Made by a program: the position numbers and the translations under genes
Notes under the pieces: model-generated
The model's input: only the letters and a program-made list of their open reading frames with translations
Database searches by the model: none
Told to the model about the DNA's origin: nothing
Part shown: positions 5,000-13,139 of the stretch, one piece after another
Layout: the number at the start of each line of letters is the position of its first letter
Numbering within the stretch: position 1 is the stretch's first letter
Source of the DNA: an uncultured Collinsella sp.
GTDB taxonomy: Bacteria; Actinomycetota; Coriobacteriia; Coriobacteriales; Coriobacteriaceae
Assembly (NCBI GenBank): GCA_958418185.1
Contig: CATZEP010000029.1
Coordinates: forward strand, 1-13,139
Length of the DNA: 13,139 nt
Direction of reading: 5' to 3'

Positions 5000-7900
5000 A
5001 TGGCGTTGCTAGTAGGACTGGACGTAGGGTCGACGACGACCAAAGTTTACGCGATGCACGAGGATATGACCGAGGCGTGGTGGGGATATCGCCGCCACGG
5101 GGCGTGTCAGACAGCGAGCGTGCGCGCCATGCTCGGCGAGCTCGCCGAGCGCTTTCCCCATGAGTCGCTGCGCGTTGCGGTGACCGGCTCGGGTGCGCGC
5201 GATATCGCGACCGCGCTGGGCGCCTCGTACGTTCAGGAGGTGGTCGCCAACGCGCTCGCGATCAGCAGGTTCTATCCGCAGACGCGCTGCGCCATCGAGC
5301 TGGGCGGCCAAGACGCCAAGATGATCTTCTTCCGCACCAACGATAAGGGAGACATCGAGGTTGCCGACATGCGCATGAACGGCTCGTGCGCAGGCGGTAC
5401 CGGTGCATTTATCGACGAGATGGCAAAGCTCATGGGGGTCGGCACCGAATCGGGCGAGTTCGAGCAGCTCGCAAGCCGGGGAACGACCGTCCACGAGGTC
5501 TCGGGCCGCTGCGGCGTGTACGCAAAGACCGATATCCAGCCGCTGCTCAACGAGGGCATTCCTACCACCGACCTGGCGCTTTCGGCGCTTCACGCGGTCG
5601 CCCGCCAAACGATCGGCGGTCTGGCCCAGGGTATCGACATCGAGCCGCCGGTAATCTTCGAGGGCGGTACGCTCGCCTACAACCCCACGCTGGTCCGCGT
5701 GTTCCGGGAGCAACTGAATCTATCGGACGATCAGGTTATCGTCCCGCGCGATCCGCAGATCATGGTCGCGCGCGGTGCCGCCCTGTCGCTGACCGACATG
5801 TTCGCATCGTCCCAACCGATCGACCTTCCCGACGCTTTCGTCCGGCTGGATAAGCTCGAGACGGTCGCGCCCGCAAGCGGGGAGGGACGTCTTGCCCAGC
5901 CCTTTTTTGCCACACCTGCCGAGCAGGCGGATTTTACGGCACGCCATGGCAAAGAGACGCCGGCAAAGGGTCCGGATGCGTATGCGCCCGGAGAGACGGT
6001 GCGTGTGGCGCTCGGTATCGATTCGGGGAGCACGACGACCAAGTTCGCCCTGGTCGATGAGGCGGGTGAGCTTGTCGATTCGTTCTACGCGTCTAATAAC
6101 GGCAGACCGCTCGACGTCGCCCAACAGGGTCTTGTCAGCTTGAAGAACCGCTGGGAGACAGCGGGAGTCACGCTTGCGATCGATGCCGTGGGCACCACGG
6201 GATACGGCGAGGAGCTTTTCGCGCGCGCGTTCCACGCCGACTACCATACGGTCGAGACGGTCGCGCACGCCCGCGCCGCGTGCGCATGCGTTCCCGATGC
6301 GACCTTCGTGCTCGACATCGGCGGACAGGATATGAAGGCCATCTGGCTCAACCACGGCGTGCTGACCGATATCGTCGTCAACGAGGCGTGCTCTGCGGGC
6401 TGCGGCTCGTTCCTCGAGGGTTTTGCCAAAAACCTCGGAATAGCCGTTGAGGATATCGCGACCGAGGCATTTTCGTCCAAAGCCCCCGCCGTTCTCGGCA
6501 GCCGCTGCACGGTGTTCATGAACAGCAGCGTCGTTTCCGAGCAGCGGCGCGGTAAGGGTCCGGGCGACATCATGGCCGGTCTCTGCCGTTCGATTATCGA
6601 GAACGTGTTCACCAAGGTCATTCGCGTTTCAAATCTCAACCGTCTGGGCGACAAAGTCGTCGTCCAGGGCGGCACGTTCCGAAACGACGCGGTGCTGCGC
6701 GCATTCGAGCAGTATCTGGGCAAACCCGTCACGCGTGCGCCCCACCCGGGGCTGATGGGCGCTATCGGTATCGCCCTGCTCGCGCGCGAGGAATGCCGCA
6801 AGGGCGACGCCGGCACGTCGTTTATCGGGCTCGATGCCGTGGAGCGCTTCGAGCATCGCGAGTTCGGCGGCGTTACCTGCCGTCGGTGCAACAACCGCTG
6901 CCAGCGCGCGGTCGTGGCATTTGGCGACGGCTCGCTTTACGTCACGGGCAATCGCTGCCCGCGCGGCGGCGCCATCTCATGGGATGAGCTCGTGCGCGAG
7001 GTTCCCGCGGCGGAGGAGCTGCGTCCGCAGGGTGCTTGCGAGGCACAGGCACCCGGCACGGGGCGCGACCGGACCGCGGCTGCCCCCAATCTCTTTGTCG
7101 ACCGCGAGAAGCTGCTGTTCGAGTCGTACCCCACGGTTCCCGTCAGCGGGGGGCGCGATGTCACGATCGGCATTCCCCGTGTGCTCGAGTTCTGGGACAC
7201 CATGCCGTTCTGGTCGACGTTCTTCAGCACGCTCGGCTTTAAGGTGCGCGTCTCGGGACGCAGCACCAAGGCGATGTACGAGCGCGGTCTGGCGCACGTC
7301 ACATCCGACACCGTGTGCTTCCCGGCCAAGCTCGTCCACGGGCACATCCGCAATCTCGTCGACGCCGGCGTCGACCGCATCTTCATGCCCATCATCACGA
7401 CGGTGCCCACCGAAAACACCGCCTCTACCAGCGAGTGGATGTGCGCCGTCGTAAAGGGATACCCCTACGTGATGCGCAATTCCGATAACCCGGAGGAGCG
7501 TTTCGGCGTTCCGTTCGATACGCCGCTGTTCCACTGGTACGACGAGGGCGACCGAAACCGCCAGCTCAAGGCATGGTGCAAGGAGACCTTCGATATCGAT
7601 GCCGACCTGGTTGCCAAGGCGACCGAGCAGGCGGACCGCGCGCAGGAGACGTTTGAGAACCAGCTGCAGCTGCGCGGCAGGCAGGTGCTCGAGAACGTGC
7701 ACGAGGACGGCGGCTACGCGGTGGTGATCGCTTCGCGCCCGTACCACAACGACCCGCTGGTCAACCACGGGCTGCCCAAGCTCTTCTCTGAGCGCGGCAT
7801 CCCCGTGCTGACGCCCGATGCGGTGCCGGGGGTCTGCAACGTCGATCTTTCCAACAGCCGCATCGACATCGTGAACAACTACCATGCGCGCATGCTGTCG

Positions 7901-9439
7901 TGCGCGGTCATCGTCGCATCGACGCCCGAGCTCGAGCTCGTGCAGATGGGCAGCTTCGGCTGCGGCCACGATGCGTATCTCACCGACGAGATCGCGCGCA
8001 TGATGGGCGAGATGGGCTCCAAGGTTCCGATGATGATCAAGCTCGATGAGAGCGACGTCGCCGGTCCCATGGGCATTCGCGTGCGTTCGTTTATCGAGTC
8101 GGTCAACCGTCGTCGCGCGGAGGAGCGTGCCGAGGGCGCCCGGGTGCACGCGGTCCATCCGCTCGACGACCCGTATAAGGTCAAGTACACCAAGCGCGAC
8201 CGGCACGACAAGATCGCGCTGGTCCCCAACACCTCCCATGCGTTCTGCAGGCTCATGACCGCGGCGATGCGCAATCAGGGCGTGCGCGCCGAGGCCCTTG
8301 ATATCGGGCGCGAGGATGCCATCCGCCTGGGCAAACGCTATGTGCACAACGACATCTGCTTCCCCGCGCAAATCGTGATCGGCGAGGCGCTCGCGGCACT
8401 CGAGAGCGGTAAGTACGACCCGCATGACGTCGCCGTGGTGACTGGCAAGTATATCGGCGACTGCCGCCTGACGCACTACATGCCCCTGCTGCGCCGCGCG
8501 CTCGACGACGCGGGATACGACTATGTCCCGGTGCTCACCAACGACGACGTCGATGCCCACAATGCGCATCCGGGCTTCAAGCTCGGCCTTGGCCCGAGCA
8601 TCCAGATCGCCTACGGTCTTCCCATGATCGATGCCCTCGAGGCCATGCTTAGGCGCATCCGTCCCTACGAGCTCGAGAAGGGCGCGGCGGACGCTGCGTT
8701 CGACCGCGCGCTCGATGAGGTTATCGAGGGCATGGAGCGCTCCGGGCTGAGAGGCCAGGCGACGGGCTTCAAACGCGCGCTTGCGATCATGGACGCCGTT
8801 CCGTACGACCGCTCGAACCCGCATCCGACCGTTCTCATCGTGGGCGAGTACCTGCTCAATTTCCATCTCGGCGCCAACCACGAGATCGAGCGCTACCTCG
8901 AGGACAACGGGCTCGAGGTCATCGAGGCGCGCATGACCGACGTGATCCGCAAGACCTATTTCTACAAGCATGCGCAGTCGCGCGAGTTCCACGTCGACCT
9001 GTCGCTGCCCGAAAAGGCCTGGTACGCCACGGCGGACAACCTGTTCGAGCTCGCGCACGACCGTTGCGACCGCCTGGGCGCGGCGAGCCCGCTCTACGAG
9101 CCGCCGACGCGCATGCCCGAGCTCGTGCGCGCGAGCGATAAGATCCTGCACCATACGTTCGATGCGGGCGAGGGCGTGCTGATTCCGGCGGAGATTCTCG
9201 AGCACGCCAAGCGCGGCTGCCGCAACTTCGTGATCCTGCAGCCGTTCGGGTGTCTGCCCAACCATGTCGTGGGGCGCGGGCTCATCCATGCGCTCAAGGA
9301 GCAGTATCCCACGGCGCAGTTCCTGCCGCTCGACTACGATCCCGACGTGAGCTTCGCCAACGTGGAGAACCGTCTTCAGATGCTCATCATGAACTCCAAG
9401 GCGCAGGGGTGCGGTGAGGCGCATGGCGAGACCGCGTAA
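5000..9439 (+). CDS. Giant acyl-CoA dehydratase activase-related protein (two activase domains, DUF2229, two HgdB-like halves)
   Basis: A 1479-residue cytosolic protein of the 2-hydroxyglutaryl-CoA dehydratase activator/BcrAD-BadFG superfamily. Activase domain 1 (about 1-270) has the ASKHA phosphate loop DVGSTTTK (8-15), ELGGQDAK (100-107) and cysteines 130 (NGSCAGGTG) and 171 (GRCGVY). Activase domain 2 (about 335-600) has DSGSTTTK (341-348), DIGGQDMK (439-446), and cysteines 464 and 503 (SRCTVF). A cysteine-rich linker follows (C627, C630, C634, C653). Residues about 722-1036 are DUF2229/HgdB-like (VCFPAKLVHGH with C773; GSFGCGHDA with C988). Residues about 1071-1470 form a second such half (ICFPAQ with C1120; C1155; QPFGCLPN with C1418). 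In HgdC, two cysteines per subunit hold one [4Fe-4S] cluster across a dimer and ATP hydrolysis drives low-potential electron transfer; here one chain could do this alone. The ATG at 5000 follows CGGAG at 4991-4995. The substrate of this fused class is not established. Confidence 0.93.
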   Translation: MALLVGLDVGSTTTKVYAMHEDMTEAWWGYRRHGACQTASVRAMLGELAERFPHESLRVAVTGSGARDIATALGASYVQEVVANALAISRFYPQTRCAIELGGQDAKMIFFRTNDKGDIEVADMRMNGSCAGGTGAFIDEMAKLMGVGTESGEFEQLASRGTTVHEVSGRCGVYAKTDIQPLLNEGIPTTDLALSALHAVARQTIGGLAQGIDIEPPVIFEGGTLAYNPTLVRVFREQLNLSDDQVIVPRDPQIMVARGAALSLTDMFASSQPIDLPDAFVRLDKLETVAPASGEGRLAQPFFATPAEQADFTARHGKETPAKGPDAYAPGETVRVALGIDSGSTTTKFALVDEAGELVDSFYASNNGRPLDVAQQGLVSLKNRWETAGVTLAIDAVGTTGYGEELFARAFHADYHTVETVAHARAACACVPDATFVLDIGGQDMKAIWLNHGVLTDIVVNEACSAGCGSFLEGFAKNLGIAVEDIATEAFSSKAPAVLGSRCTVFMNSSVVSEQRRGKGPGDIMAGLCRSIIENVFTKVIRVSNLNRLGDKVVVQGGTFRNDAVLRAFEQYLGKPVTRAPHPGLMGAIGIALLAREECRKGDAGTSFIGLDAVERFEHREFGGVTCRRCNNRCQRAVVAFGDGSLYVTGNRCPRGGAISWDELVREVPAAEELRPQGACEAQAPGTGRDRTAAAPNLFVDREKLLFESYPTVPVSGGRDVTIGIPRVLEFWDTMPFWSTFFSTLGFKVRVSGRSTKAMYERGLAHVTSDTVCFPAKLVHGHIRNLVDAGVDRIFMPIITTVPTENTASTSEWMCAVVKGYPYVMRNSDNPEERFGVPFDTPLFHWYDEGDRNRQLKAWCKETFDIDADLVAKATEQADRAQETFENQLQLRGRQVLENVHEDGGYAVVIASRPYHNDPLVNHGLPKLFSERGIPVLTPDAVPGVCNVDLSNSRIDIVNNYHARMLSCAVIVASTPELELVQMGSFGCGHDAYLTDEIARMMGEMGSKVPMMIKLDESDVAGPMGIRVRSFIESVNRRRAEERAEGARVHAVHPLDDPYKVKYTKRDRHDKIALVPNTSHAFCRLMTAAMRNQGVRAEALDIGREDAIRLGKRYVHNDICFPAQIVIGEALAALESGKYDPHDVAVVTGKYIGDCRLTHYMPLLRRALDDAGYDYVPVLTNDDVDAHNAHPGFKLGLGPSIQIAYGLPMIDALEAMLRRIRPYELEKGAADAAFDRALDEVIEGMERSGLRGQATGFKRALAIMDAVPYDRSNPHPTVLIVGEYLLNFHLGANHEIERYLEDNGLEVIEARMTDVIRKTYFYKHAQSREFHVDLSLPEKAWYATADNLFELAHDRCDRLGAASPLYEPPTRMPELVRASDKILHHTFDAGEGVLIPAEILEHAKRGCRNFVILQPFGCLPNHVVGRGLIHALKEQYPTAQFLPLDYDPDVSFANVENRLQMLIMNSKAQGCGEAHGETA

Positions 9440-10112
9440 GGACGCCGATGCGCCCGATGCACGCACCCGTATCATCGAGGCGTTTTGGGAGCTCATCGAG
9501 AACAACAGCATCTTCGAGCTGTCGGTTGGCGAGGTGACCCGCGCCGCCCAGTGCAATCGCGGAACGTTTTACTACTATTTTCACGATTTCGATGAACTCG
9601 TCGCCATCGCCATAGCCCAGCTGCTGCAGGATAACGAGCTCATCACCGATGCCCTCTGGCATTTTTCGAGCGAGGGCGACCTTTCGGCGTTCGACCGGCG
9701 CGACGTCCGCTGCCTGCTGCGGCGCATCGTCATCACCATGAGGGCGGGTGCCGCCGAGCAGGTCGTGCAGGGCATCCATACGATCATCATCGACCGCGTG
9801 AGAGAGATCGTCCACCCCGACGGAGAAGAGCTCAAGGCAGATTCGAGCTTTGCGGTGGGCTTTCTGGTCTCGGGCATCATGGGCTTTGTGATGGCGGTCG
9901 GCTTTGCCCGGGAGGGCGGCGAGGAGATAGACCTCGAGCAGCCGGGGGACAGCGCGTGCGCGTACCTGAGGGCGGTCGCCATGCAGACGGTGGAAACGGT
10001 CGCGCAAGTCGAGGGCGTCGATACATCCGAGCTGCTCGAACGCGTCTCCAAGGAGGCCGATGCCTATCGCGCATCGCGTGCGACGAGTCCCGACGTGGTG
10101 AAAGACGCCTAG
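9423..10112 (+). CDS. TetR/AcrR-family transcriptional regulator
   Basis: A 229-residue DNA-binding regulator. Residues about 14-62 form the TetR helix-turn-helix: RIIEAFWELIENN, then LSVGEVTRAAQCNRGTFYYYFHDFDEL, with the typical recognition-helix ending GTFYYYF. The remaining helical part would bind an unknown ligand and form the dimer. The ATG at 9423 follows GGTGAGG at 9413-9419 and overlaps the end of the giant activase gene by 17 nt, implying translational coupling and one operon. An in-frame GTG at 9414 is less likely, because it would lie within that ribosome binding site. It probably represses its own operon through the palindrome at 4930-4950, which would make it a local sensor of a metabolite handled by the neighbouring enzyme. 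The ligand is unknown. Confidence 0.92.
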   Translation: MARPRKDADAPDARTRIIEAFWELIENNSIFELSVGEVTRAAQCNRGTFYYYFHDFDELVAIAIAQLLQDNELITDALWHFSSEGDLSAFDRRDVRCLLRRIVITMRAGAAEQVVQGIHTIIIDRVREIVHPDGEELKADSSFAVGFLVSGIMGFVMAVGFAREGGEEIDLEQPGDSACAYLRAVAMQTVETVAQVEGVDTSELLERVSKEADAYRASRATSPDVVKDA

Positions 10113-10137
10113 GGTTTCTCTTGCGGGGCGCCTGTCG

Positions 10138-10165
10138 CGCATCGCGCGGTGAGTCCCGCGATGCG
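10138..10165 (+). repeat. 9-bp hairpin after the TetR gene
   Basis: CGCATCGCG (10138-10146) is exactly complementary to CGCGATGCG (10157-10165) around a 10-base loop, 25 nt after the stop. There is no T-run, so it is at most a weak or Rho-assisted end of the operon mRNA. Confidence 0.55.
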
Positions 10166-10193
10166 GTCATAACCTGCATTCATGTGAGCCGGG

Positions 10194-10222
10194 TTTATAG
10201 ATATTCCTCCAGCTGTTAACAT
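10194..10222 (+). promoter_or_regulatory. Predicted clpC promoter
   Basis: TTTATA at 10194-10199 and TAACAT at 10217-10222 are 17 bases apart and each match four of six consensus bases. TG at 10214-10215 adds an extended -10. Transcription would begin near 10229. No CIRCE, HAIR or CtsR box is seen nearby. Confidence 0.45.
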
Positions 10223-10245
10223 AGACAACCTGTGGGTAAAGAGAC

Positions 10246-10274
10246 AAAAGCGCCGCCGACGGGCGGGCGTTTTG
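10246..10274 (+). terminator. Terminator-like hairpin in the clpC leader
   Basis: AAAAGCGCCGCC (10246-10257) pairs with 10262-10273, with one bulged G on each side (10250 and 10265), a GACG loop and a TTTT run that pairs with the AAAA. It lies between the predicted promoter and the clpC ribosome binding site at 10293-10297. It may end read-through from the TetR operon or attenuate clpC. Confidence 0.55.
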
Positions 10275-10304
10275 ATTTCGATGAACTCATGTAAGGAAAC
10301 GAGC

Positions 10305-12947
10305 ATGTTAGATAGATTTACCGATCGAGCGCGCAAGGTCATGTCGATGGCCAAACAGGAGGCGCTCGATCTGCACTCAAATAAGGTGGGCACCGAGCAC
10401 CTGCTGCTCGCACTCGCCAAGGAGGACGAGGGCATCGCTGCCGAGGCGCTGCGCTCGCTTGATATCTCCTACGACGACATCATGGACACTCTCAAGGAGG
10501 TCCAGACCACGGTTCCCGAGCCCAGCGAGGAGACCGAGGCTGCCAAGCTTGCCTTTACGCCGCTCGTCATTAGCGTGATGGAGCGCTCCTTCCGCGTGGC
10601 GCGCGAGAACAACCAGACGTATGTGTCGACCGAGCACTTGCTGATTGGCATCGTCGAAGAGGGTAACGGCATGGCCATGGACATCCTCATGCGCCTGGGT
10701 GTGTCGTCCGCCTCCATCAAAAAGGCTATCGAGAAACTTACCGCCAAGGACCAGGACAAGAAGCGTCCGCTCGCCGGCGCCGGTGCCGGGCGTCCCGGTG
10801 CGGGCCTGCCGTTCTTTAGCGGCTCGGACGCGTCGCAGCAAAAGGGGAGCGGCACCGATACGCTTAAGCAGTTCGCCACCAACCTTACGCAGAAGGCGCG
10901 CGACGGCGAGCTCGACCCTGTAATTGGTCGCGAAAAGGAAGTCCAGCGTATGATGGAGATCCTTTCGCGTCGCACCAAGAACAACCCGCTCATTCTGGGC
11001 GACCCCGGCGTGGGCAAGACGGCCATCGTCGAGGGTCTGGCTCAGCAGATTGCAGCTGGCAACGTGCCCGAGAACCTTATGAACCAGAACATCTGGACGC
11101 TCGACCTGCCGGGCCTCGTTGCGGGCGCCAAGTATCGCGGTGAGTTTGAGGAGCGCCTCAAGAACGTGATCCAGGAGGCCACCGAAGCTGACGACGTCAT
11201 CCTGTTTATTGACGAGATGCACACCATCATCGGTGCCGGCTCTGCCGAGGGCTCCATCGACGCGAGCTCCATGCTCAAGCCCGTGCTCGCGCGCGGTGCC
11301 TTCCAGATTATCGGCGCCACCACGGCCGAGGAATTCCGCAAGTACCTCACCAAGGACCCGGCCTTCGAGCGTCGCTTCCAGACCATCGATGTCGAGGAGC
11401 CGAGCGTCGAGGACACGGTCAAGATCCTGACCGCGCTCAAGCCGCGCTACGAGGAGCACCACCATGTGCGCTATACGCAGGGTGCTATCGAGGCCGCCGC
11501 GAACCTCTCCGACCGCTACATCCAGGATCGCTTCCTGCCCGATAAGGCCATCGACCTCATTGACGAGGCCGGCGCCCGCGCCCGCATCGCCGCCAACCGC
11601 GCGCCCGAGCCGGTGCGCGAGGCCGAGCATCGCGTGGAGGAGCTTAAGGCCGCCGCGCAGGAGGCCACCGAGAGCGACGACATGAACAAGGCCGCCGAGA
11701 TCACCGAGCAGCAAAAGGCTGCCGAGATTGAGCTCGCCGAGGCCAAGGCTGCCTGGACGGCCGAGCTCGACGCCAGCCCGCTCACCATCGATGTCTCCCA
11801 GATTGCCGACATCGTGTCCGTGACCTCGGGCGTGCCGGTGTCCTCGCTCACCGAGAGCGAGAGCCGCCGCCTGCTGCAGGCCGAAAGCGTGCTCAAGACG
11901 CGCATCATCGGTCAGGACGAGGCCGTCGAGGCCGTTGCCAAGGCCGTGCGCCGCAGCCGCTCGCCGCTCAAGGACCCGCGTCGCCCCGGCGGCAGCTTTA
12001 TCTTCCTGGGCCCCACCGGCACGGGCAAAACCGAGCTCGCCAAGACGCTCGCCGAGTATCTCTTTGGCAGCAAGGACGCGCTCATCAGCTTCGATATGTC
12101 GGAGTTTGGCAGTGAGTTCGAGGTCTCCAAGCTCATCGGTAGCCCCCCGGGCTATGTGGGCCACGACGAGGGCGGCCAGCTCACCAAGGCTGTTCGCCGT
12201 CACCCGTACTCGGTCGTGTTGTTCGACGAGATCGAGAAGGCGCACCCCGACATCTTCAATATCCTGCTGCAGGTGCTGGAGGAGGGCCGTCTGACCGATA
12301 GCCAAGGCAAGACGGTCGACTTCCGCAATACGGTGATCATCATGACGTCCAACGTGGGCGCCCGCGAGATTGCGCAGGATGCGAGCGTTGGCTTTGGCAC
12401 CACCGGCGAGCAGGGTCTCACGTCGAGTGAGATCCGTGGTCGCGCGATGGGCGAGCTCAAGCGCCTGTTCCGCCCCGAGCTGCTCAACCGTATCGACGAC
12501 ATTGTGGTGTTCCAGAAGCTCTCGGGCGAGAATCTCACCAAGATCGCGCACCTGCTGGTGGACGACCTGCGTCAGCGTTTGATTGCCAACGGCATGAACA
12601 TCAAGCTCACCGATGCGGCCTATGACAAGATCGTGGCCGAGGGCACCGACCTCACCAACGGTGCGCGTCCGCTGCGCCGTGCTATTCAAAAGCTCATCGA
12701 GGACCCGCTGTCCGAGGAGCTTCTGGCCGGCGAGTGGGGCGAGGGCGATACCGTCCTGTGCGACGTGGCCGATGGCAAGTTTGTCTTTAGCCACGGCACG
12801 GGCGAGATCCCGGCACCGCGTCCGGCGGGCACGCTCGGTGGCGATACCGCTCCGGCGGCACCGCACACCGGCAACGCCGCGCCCGTGAGCGGCGGCGTGA
12901 CCTCGGGCCCCGGCGGCATGATGCAAGCCGGTTCCGGCGCGCTGTAG
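10305..12947 (+). CDS. clpC: ATP-dependent Clp protease ATP-binding subunit ClpC
   Basis: An 880-residue Hsp100 unfoldase that forms hexamers, unfolds proteins and feeds them to ClpP. Residues about 1-146 hold the two Clp N-terminal repeats (LDRFTDRARKVMSMAKQEAL, GTEHLLLAL, STEHLLIGIVEE). AAA-1 has Walker A GDPGVGKT at 232-239 and Walker B with D303/E304. A short coiled-coil middle domain (about 432-486) is of ClpC rather than ClpB length. AAA-2 has Walker A GPTGTGKT at 569-576 and Walker B with D641/E642. The tripeptide VGF at 695-697 is the ClpP-docking loop, which supports a proteolytic role. The last roughly 45 residues are Gly/Pro/Ala-rich and probably disordered. I chose ATG 10305 (MLDRFTDRARK) because AAGGA at 10293-10297 precedes it and the family starts there; an in-frame ATG at 10281 is less likely. 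No ctsR, mcsA or mcsB lies alongside, unlike the Bacillus clpC operon. Confidence 0.96.
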   Translation: MLDRFTDRARKVMSMAKQEALDLHSNKVGTEHLLLALAKEDEGIAAEALRSLDISYDDIMDTLKEVQTTVPEPSEETEAAKLAFTPLVISVMERSFRVARENNQTYVSTEHLLIGIVEEGNGMAMDILMRLGVSSASIKKAIEKLTAKDQDKKRPLAGAGAGRPGAGLPFFSGSDASQQKGSGTDTLKQFATNLTQKARDGELDPVIGREKEVQRMMEILSRRTKNNPLILGDPGVGKTAIVEGLAQQIAAGNVPENLMNQNIWTLDLPGLVAGAKYRGEFEERLKNVIQEATEADDVILFIDEMHTIIGAGSAEGSIDASSMLKPVLARGAFQIIGATTAEEFRKYLTKDPAFERRFQTIDVEEPSVEDTVKILTALKPRYEEHHHVRYTQGAIEAAANLSDRYIQDRFLPDKAIDLIDEAGARARIAANRAPEPVREAEHRVEELKAAAQEATESDDMNKAAEITEQQKAAEIELAEAKAAWTAELDASPLTIDVSQIADIVSVTSGVPVSSLTESESRRLLQAESVLKTRIIGQDEAVEAVAKAVRRSRSPLKDPRRPGGSFIFLGPTGTGKTELAKTLAEYLFGSKDALISFDMSEFGSEFEVSKLIGSPPGYVGHDEGGQLTKAVRRHPYSVVLFDEIEKAHPDIFNILLQVLEEGRLTDSQGKTVDFRNTVIIMTSNVGAREIAQDASVGFGTTGEQGLTSSEIRGRAMGELKRLFRPELLNRIDDIVVFQKLSGENLTKIAHLLVDDLRQRLIANGMNIKLTDAAYDKIVAEGTDLTNGARPLRRAIQKLIEDPLSEELLAGEWGEGDTVLCDVADGKFVFSHGTGEIPAPRPAGTLGGDTAPAAPHTGNAAPVSGGVTSGPGGMMQAGSGAL

Positions 12948-12972
12948 GGCGTGGCGACAATTTGATACGCGC

Positions 12973-13008
12973 AATCGAGGCGCTCCGGAAAGGGCGCCTC
13001 GATTTGTA
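12973..13008 (+). terminator. Terminator of clpC
   Basis: AATCGAGGCGC (12973-12983) is exactly complementary to GCGCCTCGATT (12994-13004), with a short loop and a weak T-tail (TTTGT). It begins 25 nt after the clpC stop. Confidence 0.75.
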
Positions 13009-13139
13009 GAGCTGCGGAAGCTGTGACCGTTACGCTATACGGTCCACCGTTAGCCGATGATGCGAGGGCGCTCGGCGTTTTCGACTGGTTTATGCACGCA
13101 AAGTCTGGGAATATACAAGTCGCATATCTTACTGTCTAA
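13009..13139 (+). other. Terminal stretch with an uncertain 38-codon open frame
   Basis: A frame opens at GTG 13023 and closes with a TAA that is the last codon of the window (13137-13139). Its product would end MHAKSGNIQVAYLTV. There is only a poorly spaced GGAAG before the GTG, and I recognise no family. It may be a small gene, a fragment, or the promoter and leader region of a gene outside the window. Confidence 0.2.

Noticed and set aside
4981..5163. 60-codon frame starting at ATG 4981
   Set aside because: It overlaps the start of the giant activase gene in another frame and has an Arg-rich, featureless product.
6977..9556. 859-codon open frame on the - strand
   Set aside because: It lies opposite the giant activase gene; its composition is the GC-rich complement and shows no domain, while the + strand has clear family motifs.
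10377..12974. 865-codon open frame on the - strand
   Set aside because: It is the shadow of clpC, whose + strand frame has all expected AAA+ motifs.
1..13139. CRISPR array, IS element with transposase, prophage or defence genes
   Set aside because: No regularly spaced repeats, transposase, integrase or nuclease genes are visible; the repeats seen are only paired or tandem short elements.

Overview
The window is GC-rich (about 60 % by eye) and reads as a chromosomal segment of a Gram-positive, anaerobic actinobacterium of the class Coriobacteriia. A Collinsella-like organism is my best guess, from codon use, the ClpC type, the lysyl-tRNA synthetase with a C-terminal tRNA-binding domain, and the large acyl-CoA dehydratase activase-like protein next to a TetR regulator. 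This placement rests on memory, not on a search. All confident genes are on the + strand. Long open frames on the - strand are GC-rich shadows.

Layout: (1) 2-1948, lysyl-tRNA synthetase lacking its first residues at the window edge, followed by two hairpins. (2) 1949-2287, an intergenic stretch with a 27-bp tandem repeat. (3) 2288-3856, a ThrE-type threonine/serine exporter homologue with a very acidic N-terminus. (4) 3857-4160, a repeat-rich gap with two strong inverted repeats directly after the exporter stop, then a strong intrinsic terminator that may also act as an attenuator. (5) 4161-4718, a small membrane protein of the DUF2798 type. (6) 4719-4999, a gap with a terminator and a near-perfect 21-nt palindrome beside an extended -10 promoter. 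(7) 5000-9439, a 1479-residue protein joining two ASKHA activase domains, a cysteine-rich linker and two HgdB-like halves. (8) 9423-10112, a TetR regulator overlapping it by 17 nt. (9) 10305-12947, the AAA+ unfoldase ClpC. (10) 12948-13139, a terminator and 131 nt without a convincing gene.

The most coherent unit is 4930-10112. A palindromic operator sits over the -35 zone of the promoter of the giant iron-sulfur protein, and the TetR gene is translationally coupled to the end of that gene. This looks like an autoregulated two-gene operon whose enzyme has no established substrate. The other genes (lysS, clpC, the exporter and the DUF2798 gene) appear to be separate transcription units divided by terminators. 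Several intergenic inverted or tandem repeats look like small dispersed elements.
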